Below, piece by piece: positions 9,810-18,730 of a stretch of DNA of 32,697 bases (its first letter is position 1; each line of letters starts with the position of its first letter). The DNA lies in NCBI GenBank assembly GCA_947446335.1, contig CANFGA010000003.1:1-32697 (forward strand). The letters are read 5' to 3'. The translations under genes were made by a program, and so were the position numbers. Source of the stretch: Oxalobacteraceae bacterium. Lineage in GTDB: Bacteria; Pseudomonadota; Gammaproteobacteria; Burkholderiales; Burkholderiaceae_D. The notes under the pieces were generated by a model. The model was not told the DNA's origin. It saw only the letters and a program-made list of their open reading frames with translations, and searched no databases.

Positions 9810-9851
9810 TACAGTACCGGTACACTTGACCATATAATTTTACATACTGTA
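9810..9851. promoter_or_regulatory. Palindromic/inverted-repeat operator candidate between divergent DMT and MocR-type genes
   Basis: GTACCGGTAC perfect palindrome (9814-9823); TACAGTA (9810-9816) and its reverse complement TACTGTA (9845-9851). Confidence 0.45.
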
Positions 9852-9859
9852 ACGGCGAG

Positions 9860-11329
9860 ATGACCAATACAAAGATGACGTTACCCGCTTCGATGGCGAT
9901 GCTGTTCTCGCGCACGTGCGGCGATTCGCTCAGCGAGCAGATCGTGCGCGCGGTCGCTGCGCGCATCGACGACAAGATGCTGCGCGGCGGGGCACGGATG
10001 CCGTCGATTCGCCAGTTCGCAGCCACGCACGCCGTCTCGTGCTTCACCGTCGTGACCAGTTACGACAAGCTGGTGGCGAAGGGCTATCTGGAGTCGCGCC
10101 GCGGCGCCGGTTTTTTCGTGCGCGAGCGCTCGCCGCTCAATGTGCGCGCTAGCGAGCAAGCTGGCGCATCCCTTGAGCCTGCAGCGCAGCCGCTGGACGT
10201 GGTCTGGCTGATCCGCAACATGTTTCGCCAGGTGCCGCTGCCGATGGTGCCCGGATCGGGCTTGCTGCCGAGCGACTGGCTCGATGGAACAATGATCGCC
10301 GAGGCGCTGCGCGACATCAGTCGCCAGCACAGCCAGTTGCTGGTCAATTACGGCGCGCCGCAAGGCTTTTTGCCGCTGCGCCAGCAATTGCAGCTGAGCC
10401 TGGCCGAGCTGGAAATCGCCGCCACCCCGGAGCAGATCGTGACCACTGTCGGTGTGACGCAAGCGCTGGACCTGGTGGCGCGTGAATTCACCCGCCCCGG
10501 CGACACCATCTTTGTCGACGATCCGGCCTGGTTTTTGATGTTCGGCTCCTTTGCTGCGCTGGGTGCAAAAGTGATCGGCATACCGCGGCTGGCCGACGGT
10601 CCCGACCTGGTCCAGTTGGCGCAGATGGCGGCGCTGCACAAGCCCAAGCTGTATGTGATCAACTCGGTGCTGCACAATCCCACCTCGACCTCGCTGTCGG
10701 CGGCCAAGGCGTTTCAGGTGCTGCGCATCGCGGAGCAGCACGGCATCACGATCGTCGAGGATGACATTTATTGCGACATGCATCCGGGCGCTTTGCCGGC
10801 CACGCGCCTGGCCGCGCTTGACCAGTTGCAGCGCGTGATTTATCTGGGTGGCTTTTCCAAAACCTTGTCGGCCAATCTGCGCGTGGGCTTCATCGCCACC
10901 TCCCGAGAATGGGCGCAGCGCTTGGCCGATCGCAAGATGCTTTCCACGCTGACCAGCAGCGACATCGGCGAACGGGTGGTCTACAAGATCTTGTCCGAAG
11001 GCTTGTATCGCAAGCATGTGGCGCGCCTGCGCAGCCGTTTGGATGCGGTGCGCGGCAAGGCGGTGCGCCAGATGGAGCGGGTCGGGTTGAAAGTCGACCT
11101 GGCACCAATGGCTGGCATGTTTGTCTGGGTCGACGCCGGCTGCGATACCAATTTGCTCACGGAACAAGCGATGGCGCAGGGCGTGCTGCTGGCACCCGGC
11201 AGCCTGTTTTCGCCGCAGCAGTTGCCGTCGACCCGGATGCGGCTGAACGTGGCAACGGTGCAAGTGCCAGCCGTGTGGCGTTTCTTCGAGCGCGCGCTGG
11301 ATGCTTCAACTGCGCCAAGAAAAGTGTGA
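9860..11329 (+). CDS. MocR-family transcriptional regulator (GntR HTH + aminotransferase domain)
   Basis: N-terminal GntR-like wHTH (LSEQIVRAVAARIDDKMLRGGARMPSIRQFAATHAVSCFTVVTSYDKLVAKGYLESRRGAGFFV), C-terminal AAT-fold with YLGGFSKTLSANLRVGFI. Confidence 0.9.
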   Translation: MTNTKMTLPASMAMLFSRTCGDSLSEQIVRAVAARIDDKMLRGGARMPSIRQFAATHAVSCFTVVTSYDKLVAKGYLESRRGAGFFVRERSPLNVRASEQAGASLEPAAQPLDVVWLIRNMFRQVPLPMVPGSGLLPSDWLDGTMIAEALRDISRQHSQLLVNYGAPQGFLPLRQQLQLSLAELEIAATPEQIVTTVGVTQALDLVAREFTRPGDTIFVDDPAWFLMFGSFAALGAKVIGIPRLADGPDLVQLAQMAALHKPKLYVINSVLHNPTSTSLSAAKAFQVLRIAEQHGITIVEDDIYCDMHPGALPATRLAALDQLQRVIYLGGFSKTLSANLRVGFIATSREWAQRLADRKMLSTLTSSDIGERVVYKILSEGLYRKHVARLRSRLDAVRGKAVRQMERVGLKVDLAPMAGMFVWVDAGCDTNLLTEQAMAQGVLLAPGSLFSPQQLPSTRMRLNVATVQVPAVWRFFERALDASTAPRKV

Positions 11330-11541
11330 CTCGATGACGCTGTTGGCAGCGGCGGCGCACGAGACGCCGATCACCATTTTTGCATGCCAGCTTGTGCCCG
11401 CTGCGTTCGGCCACGCCAGGTCGATACTGTTCAACAAGACAATATTACGTTTGCCAATTGACGGCGCCCGGTCTTGTGCCTGAAAATTGATTGAAAATCA
11501 GATCCTGACAATTTCCAGTATAAAATTTAAAATCGAGCACC

Positions 11542-12150
11542 ATGGAAAAAAATAATCATAAAAATGAGTTGTCTCTCACGCGTTACGTGGGTATCGCCGT
11601 GCATGAACTGCGTTTGAAGCACAATCTGACGATCGCCGATATTTCCGAGCGAACCGATATCAGCCGCAGCATGTTGTCCAAGATAGAAAACGGGCAAACA
11701 TCGGCCAGTCTGGAGACGCTCTCGCGCATCGCCAAGGGACTCGGTGTCTCGATGTCATCGCTGTTTCGACAATACGATCTGCCCGAAGGAACTGCGCAAT
11801 TGATCAAGAGCGGAGAAGGGATGGAAGTGGTGCGCCGAGGCACCAAGCGCGGCCATACCTACAATTTGCTGGCCTATGATCAGGGCCCGAAAAAACTGTT
11901 CGAGCCGTTCCTGATCACGATGAACGATGCATCGGAGACTTTTCCACTTTTTGAACACGCCGGCACCGAATTCATTTACATGCTGGAAGGCGAGATCGAG
12001 TATCGACATGGCACCGATCATTACCTGCTCGAAGCTGGTGATGCCTTTACCTTTCAAGCCGATATTCCGCATGGCCCCGAACGGCTGATCAAGTTCCCTC
12101 TCAGTTTCTTGTCCATTACCATCTATACCCCGGACAGCGACAACCATTGA
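11542..12150 (+). CDS. XRE family regulator with C-terminal cupin domain
   Basis: HTH VHELRLKHNLTIADISERTDISRSMLSKIENGQTSASLETLSRIAKGLGV; cupin-like EFIYMLEGEIEYRHGTDHYLLEAGDAFTFQADIPHGPE. Confidence 0.9.
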   Translation: MEKNNHKNELSLTRYVGIAVHELRLKHNLTIADISERTDISRSMLSKIENGQTSASLETLSRIAKGLGVSMSSLFRQYDLPEGTAQLIKSGEGMEVVRRGTKRGHTYNLLAYDQGPKKLFEPFLITMNDASETFPLFEHAGTEFIYMLEGEIEYRHGTDHYLLEAGDAFTFQADIPHGPERLIKFPLSFLSITIYTPDSDNH

Positions 12151-12169
12151 GATACCCTGAAACAAGCCA

Positions 12170-12991
12170 TCAATCGGGTTGAATAACGGCACCGATCGAT
12201 GGCGCATAACCGAGCATGGCGGTCACCAGAGAACGCAATACTGGCAGCAATTGCGCCATGCGCTCTGGATCGAGTTCGAAGGGAGCTTGTTCCTGCATGT
12301 AGCAGCGCAGTCCCATTTCGAGTTGGACCGCATGGATATGCTGGTCCGGCTGGCCATAATGGCGCGTGATGTAGCCACCCTTGAAGCGGCCATCGGCGGC
12401 GTGCGTGAATCCGGTTTGCGCTTCCAGTTCGGCCACCAGCGCCGCGCGCAGTTCGGGCGCGCAACTGCTGCCCGAGGCGGTCCCGAGATTAAGATCGGGC
12501 AATTGTCCTTCGAACAGCCACGGCAGCACCGATTTGATGCTGTGGCCATCGAACAGGACGGCATAGCCGTGTTCCTGTTTCAGGCGCGCCAGTTCGGCTG
12601 CCAGGGCGGTGTGATAAGGCTGCCAGTAAACGTTGCAGCGGCGCGCGATTTCGACTGCATCCGGGGCCTGGCCCTCGCGATACAACGCTGCGCCCGAAAA
12701 GAAATGCGTCGGGCATAACTCGGTGTTGTTCGCACCGGCATACATCGGCGTGTTTTCAGGTGGCCGGTTCAGGTCGATCAAGTAACGCGAATGGCGCGGC
12801 ACCAGCATGCTCGCGCCCAGCGCGCGCGTGAAATCGTACAGCGTTGCCAGGTGCCAATCGGTGTCCTCGACTTCGATGGCGCCGGGCACATAACGCGCCT
12901 GCTGATCCTGCGGAATTTCGGTTCCGACATGGGGCAAGCTGATCAGCAGTGGCACGCGGCCCTGGTGCAAGGTGTAAGTTGCTGCGGTCAT
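12170..12991 (-). CDS. hutG: N-formylglutamate deformylase
   Basis: PLLISLPHVGTEIP, VEDTDWHLATLYDF, HSRYLIDLNRPPENTPMY, DGHSIKSVLPWLFEGQLPDLNLGT, GGYITRHYG. Confidence 0.9.
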   Translation of the reverse strand: MTAATYTLHQGRVPLLISLPHVGTEIPQDQQARYVPGAIEVEDTDWHLATLYDFTRALGASMLVPRHSRYLIDLNRPPENTPMYAGANNTELCPTHFFSGAALYREGQAPDAVEIARRCNVYWQPYHTALAAELARLKQEHGYAVLFDGHSIKSVLPWLFEGQLPDLNLGTASGSSCAPELRAALVAELEAQTGFTHAADGRFKGGYITRHYGQPDQHIHAVQLEMGLRCYMQEQAPFELDPERMAQLLPVLRSLVTAMLGYAPSIGAVIQPD

Positions 12992-12993
12992 CG

Positions 12994-14058
12994 TTAATTC
13001 TCCTTGTCAAAAACGTCAAATGGGCTCGATCTGGTGCTGGTCTTGTTGGCTCTTACAGCGCCTGCTTGCGGCGTGAGCACGTCCGCCGGCAAGCCGGGCA
13101 TGACGCGGTGGATCGCCGGTCCGATCTCGTGTTCCAGCACCCATTGCGTCATGCGCGTAATCTCATCATCGAGGCCGCCGCACTCCTGCGGGCGGCTCAG
13201 CAAAAAGAAGTTGCGCCGCCCCAGTCCCGACGCAGGCAAGGGCAATACCGTCACCTGGTCCAGATAGTGGCGCGCTTGCCAAAGGCACAGCGGGGTGCTC
13301 AAGGCCCAGCCCAGTCCTGCTGCAACCATGCTCAGCAGCGGGTCGGTCGCATCGAATTCAAAACGGCGCCCGGCATGGATGCCCACATGCAGCAAGAAGC
13401 GCTCGATCTGTTGACCGATGACCGAGCGCTGGCTGTAGCGCACCAGCGGCAAGTCGCCGAGCACGCTTTCCAGTTCGCGCATGGAAGTCAGCTTGCGCAG
13501 CGCATGCTGGCGCGGAAAGACCGCGACCCAGGCTTCCGAAAACAGCGCGCGCTGGCGGATGCGCGGGTCCTTGATCTGGGTATCGGTGCAGATCGCCATG
13601 TCCAGTTCGCGCCCTTGCAACTGGGCGCTGAGCGCCGGCGTCAGACCGGACCACATCGCGATCTCGCGCGCCGAACCGGACAAGGCCCGAATCAATTCCG
13701 GTCCTATCGTCGCCGCGAATGAATCGACACAACCCAGACGCATGTGCTGATAATCCTGGCGGCTCATGGCCCGCAGCTTGTCGGTCAGAGCCCGGGCATC
13801 GCCGAGCAGGTCGTTGGCCAGTTCGAGCAGCACGTGCCCGGCGCGCGTGGGCGGCGCCGGTCGCACTTCCCGGTCAAACAATTGGATGCCGCAATCGTGT
13901 TCCAGCGCCTTGATCATCTGGCTCACGGCACTCTGGCTCATGCTTAGTCGCTGCGCCGCCAGCGCCATCGATCCGGCATTGCAGACGGTCACGAACACGT
14001 CCAGCGCGCGCAAGTCGGGCAAGGTGTTGCTTGGGTGGTCATTGCATGGTTTGGTCAT
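12994..14058 (-). CDS. LysR family transcriptional regulator
   Basis: LRALDVFVTVCNAGSMALAAQRLSMSQSAVSQMIKALEHDCGIQLFDREVRPAPPTRAG; 2 bp upstream of hutG in the same orientation. Confidence 0.9.
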   Translation of the reverse strand: MTKPCNDHPSNTLPDLRALDVFVTVCNAGSMALAAQRLSMSQSAVSQMIKALEHDCGIQLFDREVRPAPPTRAGHVLLELANDLLGDARALTDKLRAMSRQDYQHMRLGCVDSFAATIGPELIRALSGSAREIAMWSGLTPALSAQLQGRELDMAICTDTQIKDPRIRQRALFSEAWVAVFPRQHALRKLTSMRELESVLGDLPLVRYSQRSVIGQQIERFLLHVGIHAGRRFEFDATDPLLSMVAAGLGWALSTPLCLWQARHYLDQVTVLPLPASGLGRRNFFLLSRPQECGGLDDEITRMTQWVLEHEIGPAIHRVMPGLPADVLTPQAGAVRANKTSTRSSPFDVFDKEN

Positions 14059-14115
14059 CGGGTGCTCATTTGAATTCGATTGTGGGGTGCATCGGGTCAG
14101 ATCGCCATTACATTA

Positions 14116-14132
14116 CAAAAACTGAAGTTTTG
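14116..14132. promoter_or_regulatory. Inverted repeat in the divergent LysR/FAD-oxidoreductase intergenic region
   Basis: CAAAAACT-GA-AGTTTTG (AAAACT/AGTTTT arms perfect). Confidence 0.45.
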
Positions 14133-14214
14133 CATTTGTTTTTGTGAAGTTGATCGGTGCTTGCGATCGGCATCCTATGCTTGGTCCATGTTCGATCCAC
14201 TTTGAAAGAGATAC

Positions 14215-15399
14215 ATGGAAAACTATGACGCAATCGTGATCGGTGCCGGTGTGATTGGCAGTTCTGTGGCTTACCACTTGGTGAAATTCGGCGCTGGACG
14301 CGTCCTGGTGCTGGATCGCACCCAGATTGGTGCCGGAACCACATCGCAATCATCGGGCATCTTGCGTACCCATTACTCGGTCAAGGAAAACGTCGAACTG
14401 GCCAAGTCGTCGTGGGGCGTGTTCAAGAACTTTGCGCAGTATCTGGGCGATGAAGAATACTCGGCCGGTCTGGTCCAGTGTGGCTACATGATCGCCGCAC
14501 CGGACGGTCCCAAGCTGGCCCCGCTGCGCGCGGCGCTGGCGGCGCAGCAGGCGATGGGGATCGAGGTGCAATTGCTGGACCAGCGCGCAGCGCTCGAGCG
14601 TTTGCCGATCGCCCGTCTCGACGATGCCGCGTTGATCGGCTATGAACCGGAAGCCGGCTTTGCCGATGCCTATCTGGTGGCGACCGGTTTTGCGCGCGCG
14701 GCGCGCCGTTTGGGCGTGAAGATCATGGAAGACGTCGAAGTGGAGCAATTGCTGATCGAAAACGGGCAAGTCATCGGCGTCGACACGTCGCAAGGGCGCT
14801 TCCTCAGCAACACGGTGATCAGCACCCAGAACATCTGGGCGCGCGATATCGAAAAGTGGACCGGCATCGCTTCGCCGGTCGCCGCCGAGCGCCATAGCGT
14901 GCTGGCTTTGGAAGGGCCGCAGCCCTACACCTTTGCGATGCCGGTCTTCAAGGATCTGGGCTCGCCCGGCATGTTGTATTGCCGCAGCTACGGCGGGAAT
15001 CAGATGCTGGCTAGCGAAGGTACGGTCGGCGAAACCCTGGCGCAACCGGACAACGAGCAAGGCGATATTTCCCTCGATTACATCGTCGAAGTGGGCACGC
15101 AAGTGGCAGAGCGCTTCCCCAGCTTCGAGACTGCCGGCCTGGCCTCGTCCTGGACTGGCGTGTACGACGTCACGCCGGACTGGAATCCGGTGCTCGGTCG
15201 CTTGCATGATGTCAAGGGCTTGATCGTCGGTTACGGCTTTTCCGGACACGGCTTCAAGTTGTCGCCCGGTGTAGGACGCGTGCTGGCGCAGGAAGCGCTG
15301 GGTCTGGCGACCGATGTCGCGCTCGATCCGTATTCGCTGGAACGCTTTCGCAACGGCAAGATGCTGGTCGGTCAATACGGCCTCGGCGCGGTTTCTTGA
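14215..15399 (+). CDS. FAD-dependent oxidoreductase (DAO / sarcosine-oxidase-beta-like)
   Basis: N-terminal dinucleotide-binding motif DAIVIGAGVIGSSVAYHL; C-terminal VGYGFSGHGFKLSPGVGRVLAQ. Confidence 0.9.
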   Translation: MENYDAIVIGAGVIGSSVAYHLVKFGAGRVLVLDRTQIGAGTTSQSSGILRTHYSVKENVELAKSSWGVFKNFAQYLGDEEYSAGLVQCGYMIAAPDGPKLAPLRAALAAQQAMGIEVQLLDQRAALERLPIARLDDAALIGYEPEAGFADAYLVATGFARAARRLGVKIMEDVEVEQLLIENGQVIGVDTSQGRFLSNTVISTQNIWARDIEKWTGIASPVAAERHSVLALEGPQPYTFAMPVFKDLGSPGMLYCRSYGGNQMLASEGTVGETLAQPDNEQGDISLDYIVEVGTQVAERFPSFETAGLASSWTGVYDVTPDWNPVLGRLHDVKGLIVGYGFSGHGFKLSPGVGRVLAQEALGLATDVALDPYSLERFRNGKMLVGQYGLGAVS

Positions 15400-15436
15400 T
15401 TTCTTGATGGCGACTTCATTTTCTGGAGATGGACTC

Positions 15437-15484
15437 ATGCCGATTCCGGTCATCGCGCTGCCCGGCCAGGGCGCGGCTGCATGA
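15437..15484 (+). CDS. Possible 15-aa leader ORF (MPIPVIALPGQGAAA) overlapping the start of hutD
   Basis: ATG preceded by TGGAG; stop TGA overlaps ATG of the next ORF (ATGA). Confidence 0.3.
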   Translation: MPIPVIALPGQGAAA

Positions 15485-16119
15485 ATATCCGCCAAATCGA
15501 TGCCGGCTGGCGCACATTTTGCCTCGATGCCGTGACGCCCGAACCGTGGCGCAACGGCGGCGGGCTCACGCGTACCATCGCCACCAGCGCCGACCATGAC
15601 GCCATCGTCTGGCGCGTGAGCGTTGCCGACATCACCCACGATGGGCCGTTTTCCGTTTTTCCGGGAATCGATCGCGCAGCCTTGCTGATCAGCGGCCAGG
15701 GCGTGTCCTTGGACGACGCCGGACTGCAGAATCGGCTGAAAAAACGGCTGCAAGCCGGCGGCGAGGCGGCGCAGTTCCCTGGCGAGGCAATGCTGCAAGC
15801 TACGCTCGATGACGGCCCGGTGCGATTGTGGAATGTGATGACGCGGCGCGGGCAAGCGCGTTGCACTTTGCAGCGCATCGACAACGCGGCAGTCGAACTC
15901 GATGGTGCGCCATGGATCTGTTTGGTGCAAACTGGCCGCTATCACTTGCGCCTCGCCGGCACCGAGCTTGGCCAACTCGATGCCGGCTGCGGCATCATCG
16001 TCGATATTGCCGCGCCGCATCTGCAATTGCTGCCTGCAGGATCCGAGGCCAGCTTGATCTGCACCCGCATCGCACCTGGGTCGTCATCTTCATCCTTGCA
16101 AGATGGCGGCCCGGGCTGA
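15481..16119 (+). CDS. hutD: HutD/Ves family protein
   Basis: EPWRNGGGLTRTIATSADHDAIVWRVSVADITHDGPFSVFPGIDRAALLISGQGV. Confidence 0.85.
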   Translation: MNIRQIDAGWRTFCLDAVTPEPWRNGGGLTRTIATSADHDAIVWRVSVADITHDGPFSVFPGIDRAALLISGQGVSLDDAGLQNRLKKRLQAGGEAAQFPGEAMLQATLDDGPVRLWNVMTRRGQARCTLQRIDNAAVELDGAPWICLVQTGRYHLRLAGTELGQLDAGCGIIVDIAAPHLQLLPAGSEASLICTRIAPGSSSSSLQDGGPG

Positions 16120-16207
16120 AAATCGGTCTCGATTTTCATCTGTCCGGTGGCGCGTATCCACCTCAAACTTTCAGCATGGGGCCTGTCTGGCGTCCGTCTT
16201 GCCAATC

Positions 16208-16242
16208 AATGGGCCCACCTCGTCGAGCTTGGCCCATTTTTT
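16208..16242 (+). terminator. Rho-independent terminator candidate downstream of hutD
   Basis: AATGGGCC-N15-GGCCCATT followed by TTTT; nested CTC/GAG in the loop. Confidence 0.65.
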
Positions 16243-16382
16243 GCTATCTTTTTTGCAAGCTACGTCGACCGATGGCGCTGCGCCGGGAGTGCGCAGATCA
16301 GATGTTGGATCCCGCATCGGCAGCGGCAGGGTGCTGGTCGATCTAATAAAAATGACAATATAGTGAATCGCAAGAAATTTAG

Positions 16383-16411
16383 TTGACTTATTTTATATGT
16401 AAATGCATAGT
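16383..16411 (+). promoter_or_regulatory. Sigma70-like promoter of the glutamine synthetase-like operon
   Basis: TTGACT (16383-16388), 17-bp spacer, CATAGT (16406-16411); locally AT-rich. Confidence 0.45.
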
Positions 16412-16468
16412 GTTCACTAATGTTTCTTCTCAGTGAATATTGCCTTCTACATGAATCGGAGCGATGAA

Positions 16469-17797
16469 ATGAACGAAGTTCAGGCACAAGCTTTTTTTGA
16501 GGAGCATCAGGTGAAGTTTGTCCTGGCACAGTTTGTCGATATCCATGGCGCAGCCAAGACCAAGGCGATCCCGGTCAAGCATTTCGGCGACATCTTGAAA
16601 AATGGCGCCGGATTTGCCGGTTTTGCGATCTGGGGCATGGGCATCGATCCGCATGGTCCCGACTACATGGCGGTGGGCGATCTGTCGACCTTGTCGCTGG
16701 TGCCATGGCAACCGGGCTTTGCGCGCATCGTTTGCAGCGGCCATGTGAACAAGAAGCCGCATCCAATCGATTCGCGTGTGGTGCTGCAAAAACAGGTGGC
16801 GCGCCTGCAAAAGCGCGGCTGGATCCTCAACACCGGGCTGGAGCCGGAATTTTCCCTGCTGCGCAAGGATGCGACGGGTGCCATCGCGCCATTCGATGCG
16901 ACCGATACGCTGGCCAAGGCGGGCTACGATTACAAGGGATTGAACCGCAGCACCGGCTATCTGGAAACTCTGGTGGCGGCCTTGCAGCAGGTCGATATCG
17001 ATGTATTCCAGATCGACCATGAAGACGCCAACGGCCAGTTCGAAGTCAATTACACCTATAGCGAGTGCCTGAAATCGGCCGACGATTTCGTCATGTTCAA
17101 GATGGCAGCCTCCGAGATCGCCAATGCGATGGGAATGATCTGTTCGTTCATGCCCAAGCCGTTCGCCAACCGGCCCGGCAATGGCTTGCATTTCCACATG
17201 TCGCTGTCCGATGGGGAATCGAACCTGTTCGCCGACAAGGACGATGTGCGCGGCCTGGGCTTGTCCAGGCTGGCCTATCACTTCACGGCCGGCTTGCTGG
17301 CCCATGCGCCGGCGCTCACCGCCTTGTGCGCGCCGACCATCAATTCGTACAAACGCTTGGTGGTCGGGCAATCTGTCACCGGCGCGACTTGGGCTCCGGC
17401 CTATATCAGTTACGGCAACAACAACCGCTCTTGCATGGTGCGCATTCCCGAAGGCCGGATCGAATTGCGTCTGCCCGATGGCGCGTGCAATCCCTACCTG
17501 GCCACGGCCGCGATGATCGCCGCCGGACTCGATGGCATCGATCGCGCGCTCGATCCGGGTGAACCGAACAACTTCAATTTGTATGACTTGTCTGCAGCGC
17601 AGTTGGCCGAACAAGGGATAGGCACCTTGCCGCAAAGCCTGTTTGATGCCGTCGCCGCGCTCGAGTCCGACCCGGTATTGTGCGAGCAATTGGGGCCGGT
17701 GGTCGCCGAATTTGCCCGGATCAAGAAAAGCGAACACAGCGACTACATGCGCCATGTATCGGACTGGGAAGTGTCGAAATATCTCGAATTGTTTTGA
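16469..17797 (+). CDS. GlnT-type glutamine synthetase family protein (possible gamma-glutamylmethylamide synthetase)
   Basis: [75 protein letters not shown] at 16469 has SD CGGAG, earlier in-frame ATG at 16433 is less likely. Confidence 0.85.
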   Translation: MNEVQAQAFFEEHQVKFVLAQFVDIHGAAKTKAIPVKHFGDILKNGAGFAGFAIWGMGIDPHGPDYMAVGDLSTLSLVPWQPGFARIVCSGHVNKKPHPIDSRVVLQKQVARLQKRGWILNTGLEPEFSLLRKDATGAIAPFDATDTLAKAGYDYKGLNRSTGYLETLVAALQQVDIDVFQIDHEDANGQFEVNYTYSECLKSADDFVMFKMAASEIANAMGMICSFMPKPFANRPGNGLHFHMSLSDGESNLFADKDDVRGLGLSRLAYHFTAGLLAHAPALTALCAPTINSYKRLVVGQSVTGATWAPAYISYGNNNRSCMVRIPEGRIELRLPDGACNPYLATAAMIAAGLDGIDRALDPGEPNNFNLYDLSAAQLAEQGIGTLPQSLFDAVAALESDPVLCEQLGPVVAEFARIKKSEHSDYMRHVSDWEVSKYLELF

Positions 17798-17836
17798 ACC
17801 CGCCGAATCTGTGATTGAAAAGAAGGAGCAAGGAAT

Positions 17837-18730
17837 ATGTGTGGAATAGTTGGATTGCTGATCAAAAATCCGCTGATGCGCGCACAACTGGGCCAGTTGT
17901 TGATGCCGATGATGCTGGGCATGACGCAGCGCGGGCCCGATTCTGCCGGACTGGCGGTCTACACCGAGCGCGCGCAGGGCGGCTTGAAATACAGCCTGTT
18001 TTGCGATGTCGATGGATTTTCCTGGGAACGCCTGGGGCAAGATTGCGAGGCGCATTTTGGCAAGAAAACAGCGCTGGTGATTCAGGGCCAGCACGTGGTT
18101 CTGACCTGCGATCTGGCGCCGGAGTTGTTCAAGCAGTGGCTGAGCGCGCATGCGCCGCAAGTGATTTTTCTCTCTGCCGGCCACAGCATCGAACTGTACA
18201 AGGATATCGGCACGCCAGCCGAGGTCGCCGAGCGCTACCAGTTTGGCAAGCTGCAAGGCAGCCATGCGATCGGACATACCCGGATGGCGACGGAATCGGC
18301 CGTGACGCCGAACCGGGCCCACCCGTTCACGGCGGGCGAAGACTTTTGTCTGGTGCATAACGGCTCCTTGTCGAATGCGCATGACTTGCGCCGCAAGCTG
18401 GAACCGCAAGGCATCCATTTCGATACCGACAATGACACCGAAGCTGCCTGCCGCTTTCTGGAATGGCGGATGCGCGAAGGCGATGATTTGTCGGCGGCGA
18501 TCACCCATGGTTTCGATGCACTCGATGGTTTTTATACCTTCCTGATCGGCACTGAAAATGCGATGGCGCTGGTGCGCGACCCGTTCGCTTGCAAACCGGC
18601 CGTGGTCGCGGAAACCGACGATTACGTCGCCATCGCTTCCGAGTTTCACGCTCTCGCGCATTTGCCCAATGTGAAAAATGCCACCATTTATGAACCTGCG
18701 CCCAAGGAAATTTACATATGGACAGTCTGA
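17837..18730 (+). CDS. glxB: Class II glutamine amidotransferase (GlxB / MgsA-like)
   Basis: N-terminal nucleophile MCGIVGLL; TQRGPDSAGLA; HNGSLSNAHDLRRKL; SD AAGGAG. Confidence 0.85.
   Translation: MCGIVGLLIKNPLMRAQLGQLLMPMMLGMTQRGPDSAGLAVYTERAQGGLKYSLFCDVDGFSWERLGQDCEAHFGKKTALVIQGQHVVLTCDLAPELFKQWLSAHAPQVIFLSAGHSIELYKDIGTPAEVAERYQFGKLQGSHAIGHTRMATESAVTPNRAHPFTAGEDFCLVHNGSLSNAHDLRRKLEPQGIHFDTDNDTEAACRFLEWRMREGDDLSAAITHGFDALDGFYTFLIGTENAMALVRDPFACKPAVVAETDDYVAIASEFHALAHLPNVKNATIYEPAPKEIYIWTV

Noticed and set aside
9881-11263. 460-codon minus-strand ORF antisense to the MocR-type gene
   Set aside because: Shadow ORF with H/R/Q-rich translation and no recognisable domain.
11301-11483. 60-codon ORF overlapping the end of the MocR-type gene
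   Set aside because: No ribosome binding site or recognisable protein features.
11491-11524. TTGAAA ... TATAAA promoter upstream of the XRE-cupin gene
   Set aside because: Spacing is 22 bp, too long for a standard sigma70 promoter; short dyad TGATT-GAA-AATCA is weak.
14350-16026. 558-codon minus-strand ORF antisense to the FAD oxidoreductase and hutD
   Set aside because: Shadow ORF opposite conserved genes.
16430-18661. 743-codon minus-strand ORF antisense to the glutamine synthetase-like gene and glxB
   Set aside because: Shadow ORF of a high-GC coding region; composition rich in R/H/Q/G, no recognisable domain, while the plus strand has clear conserved proteins.
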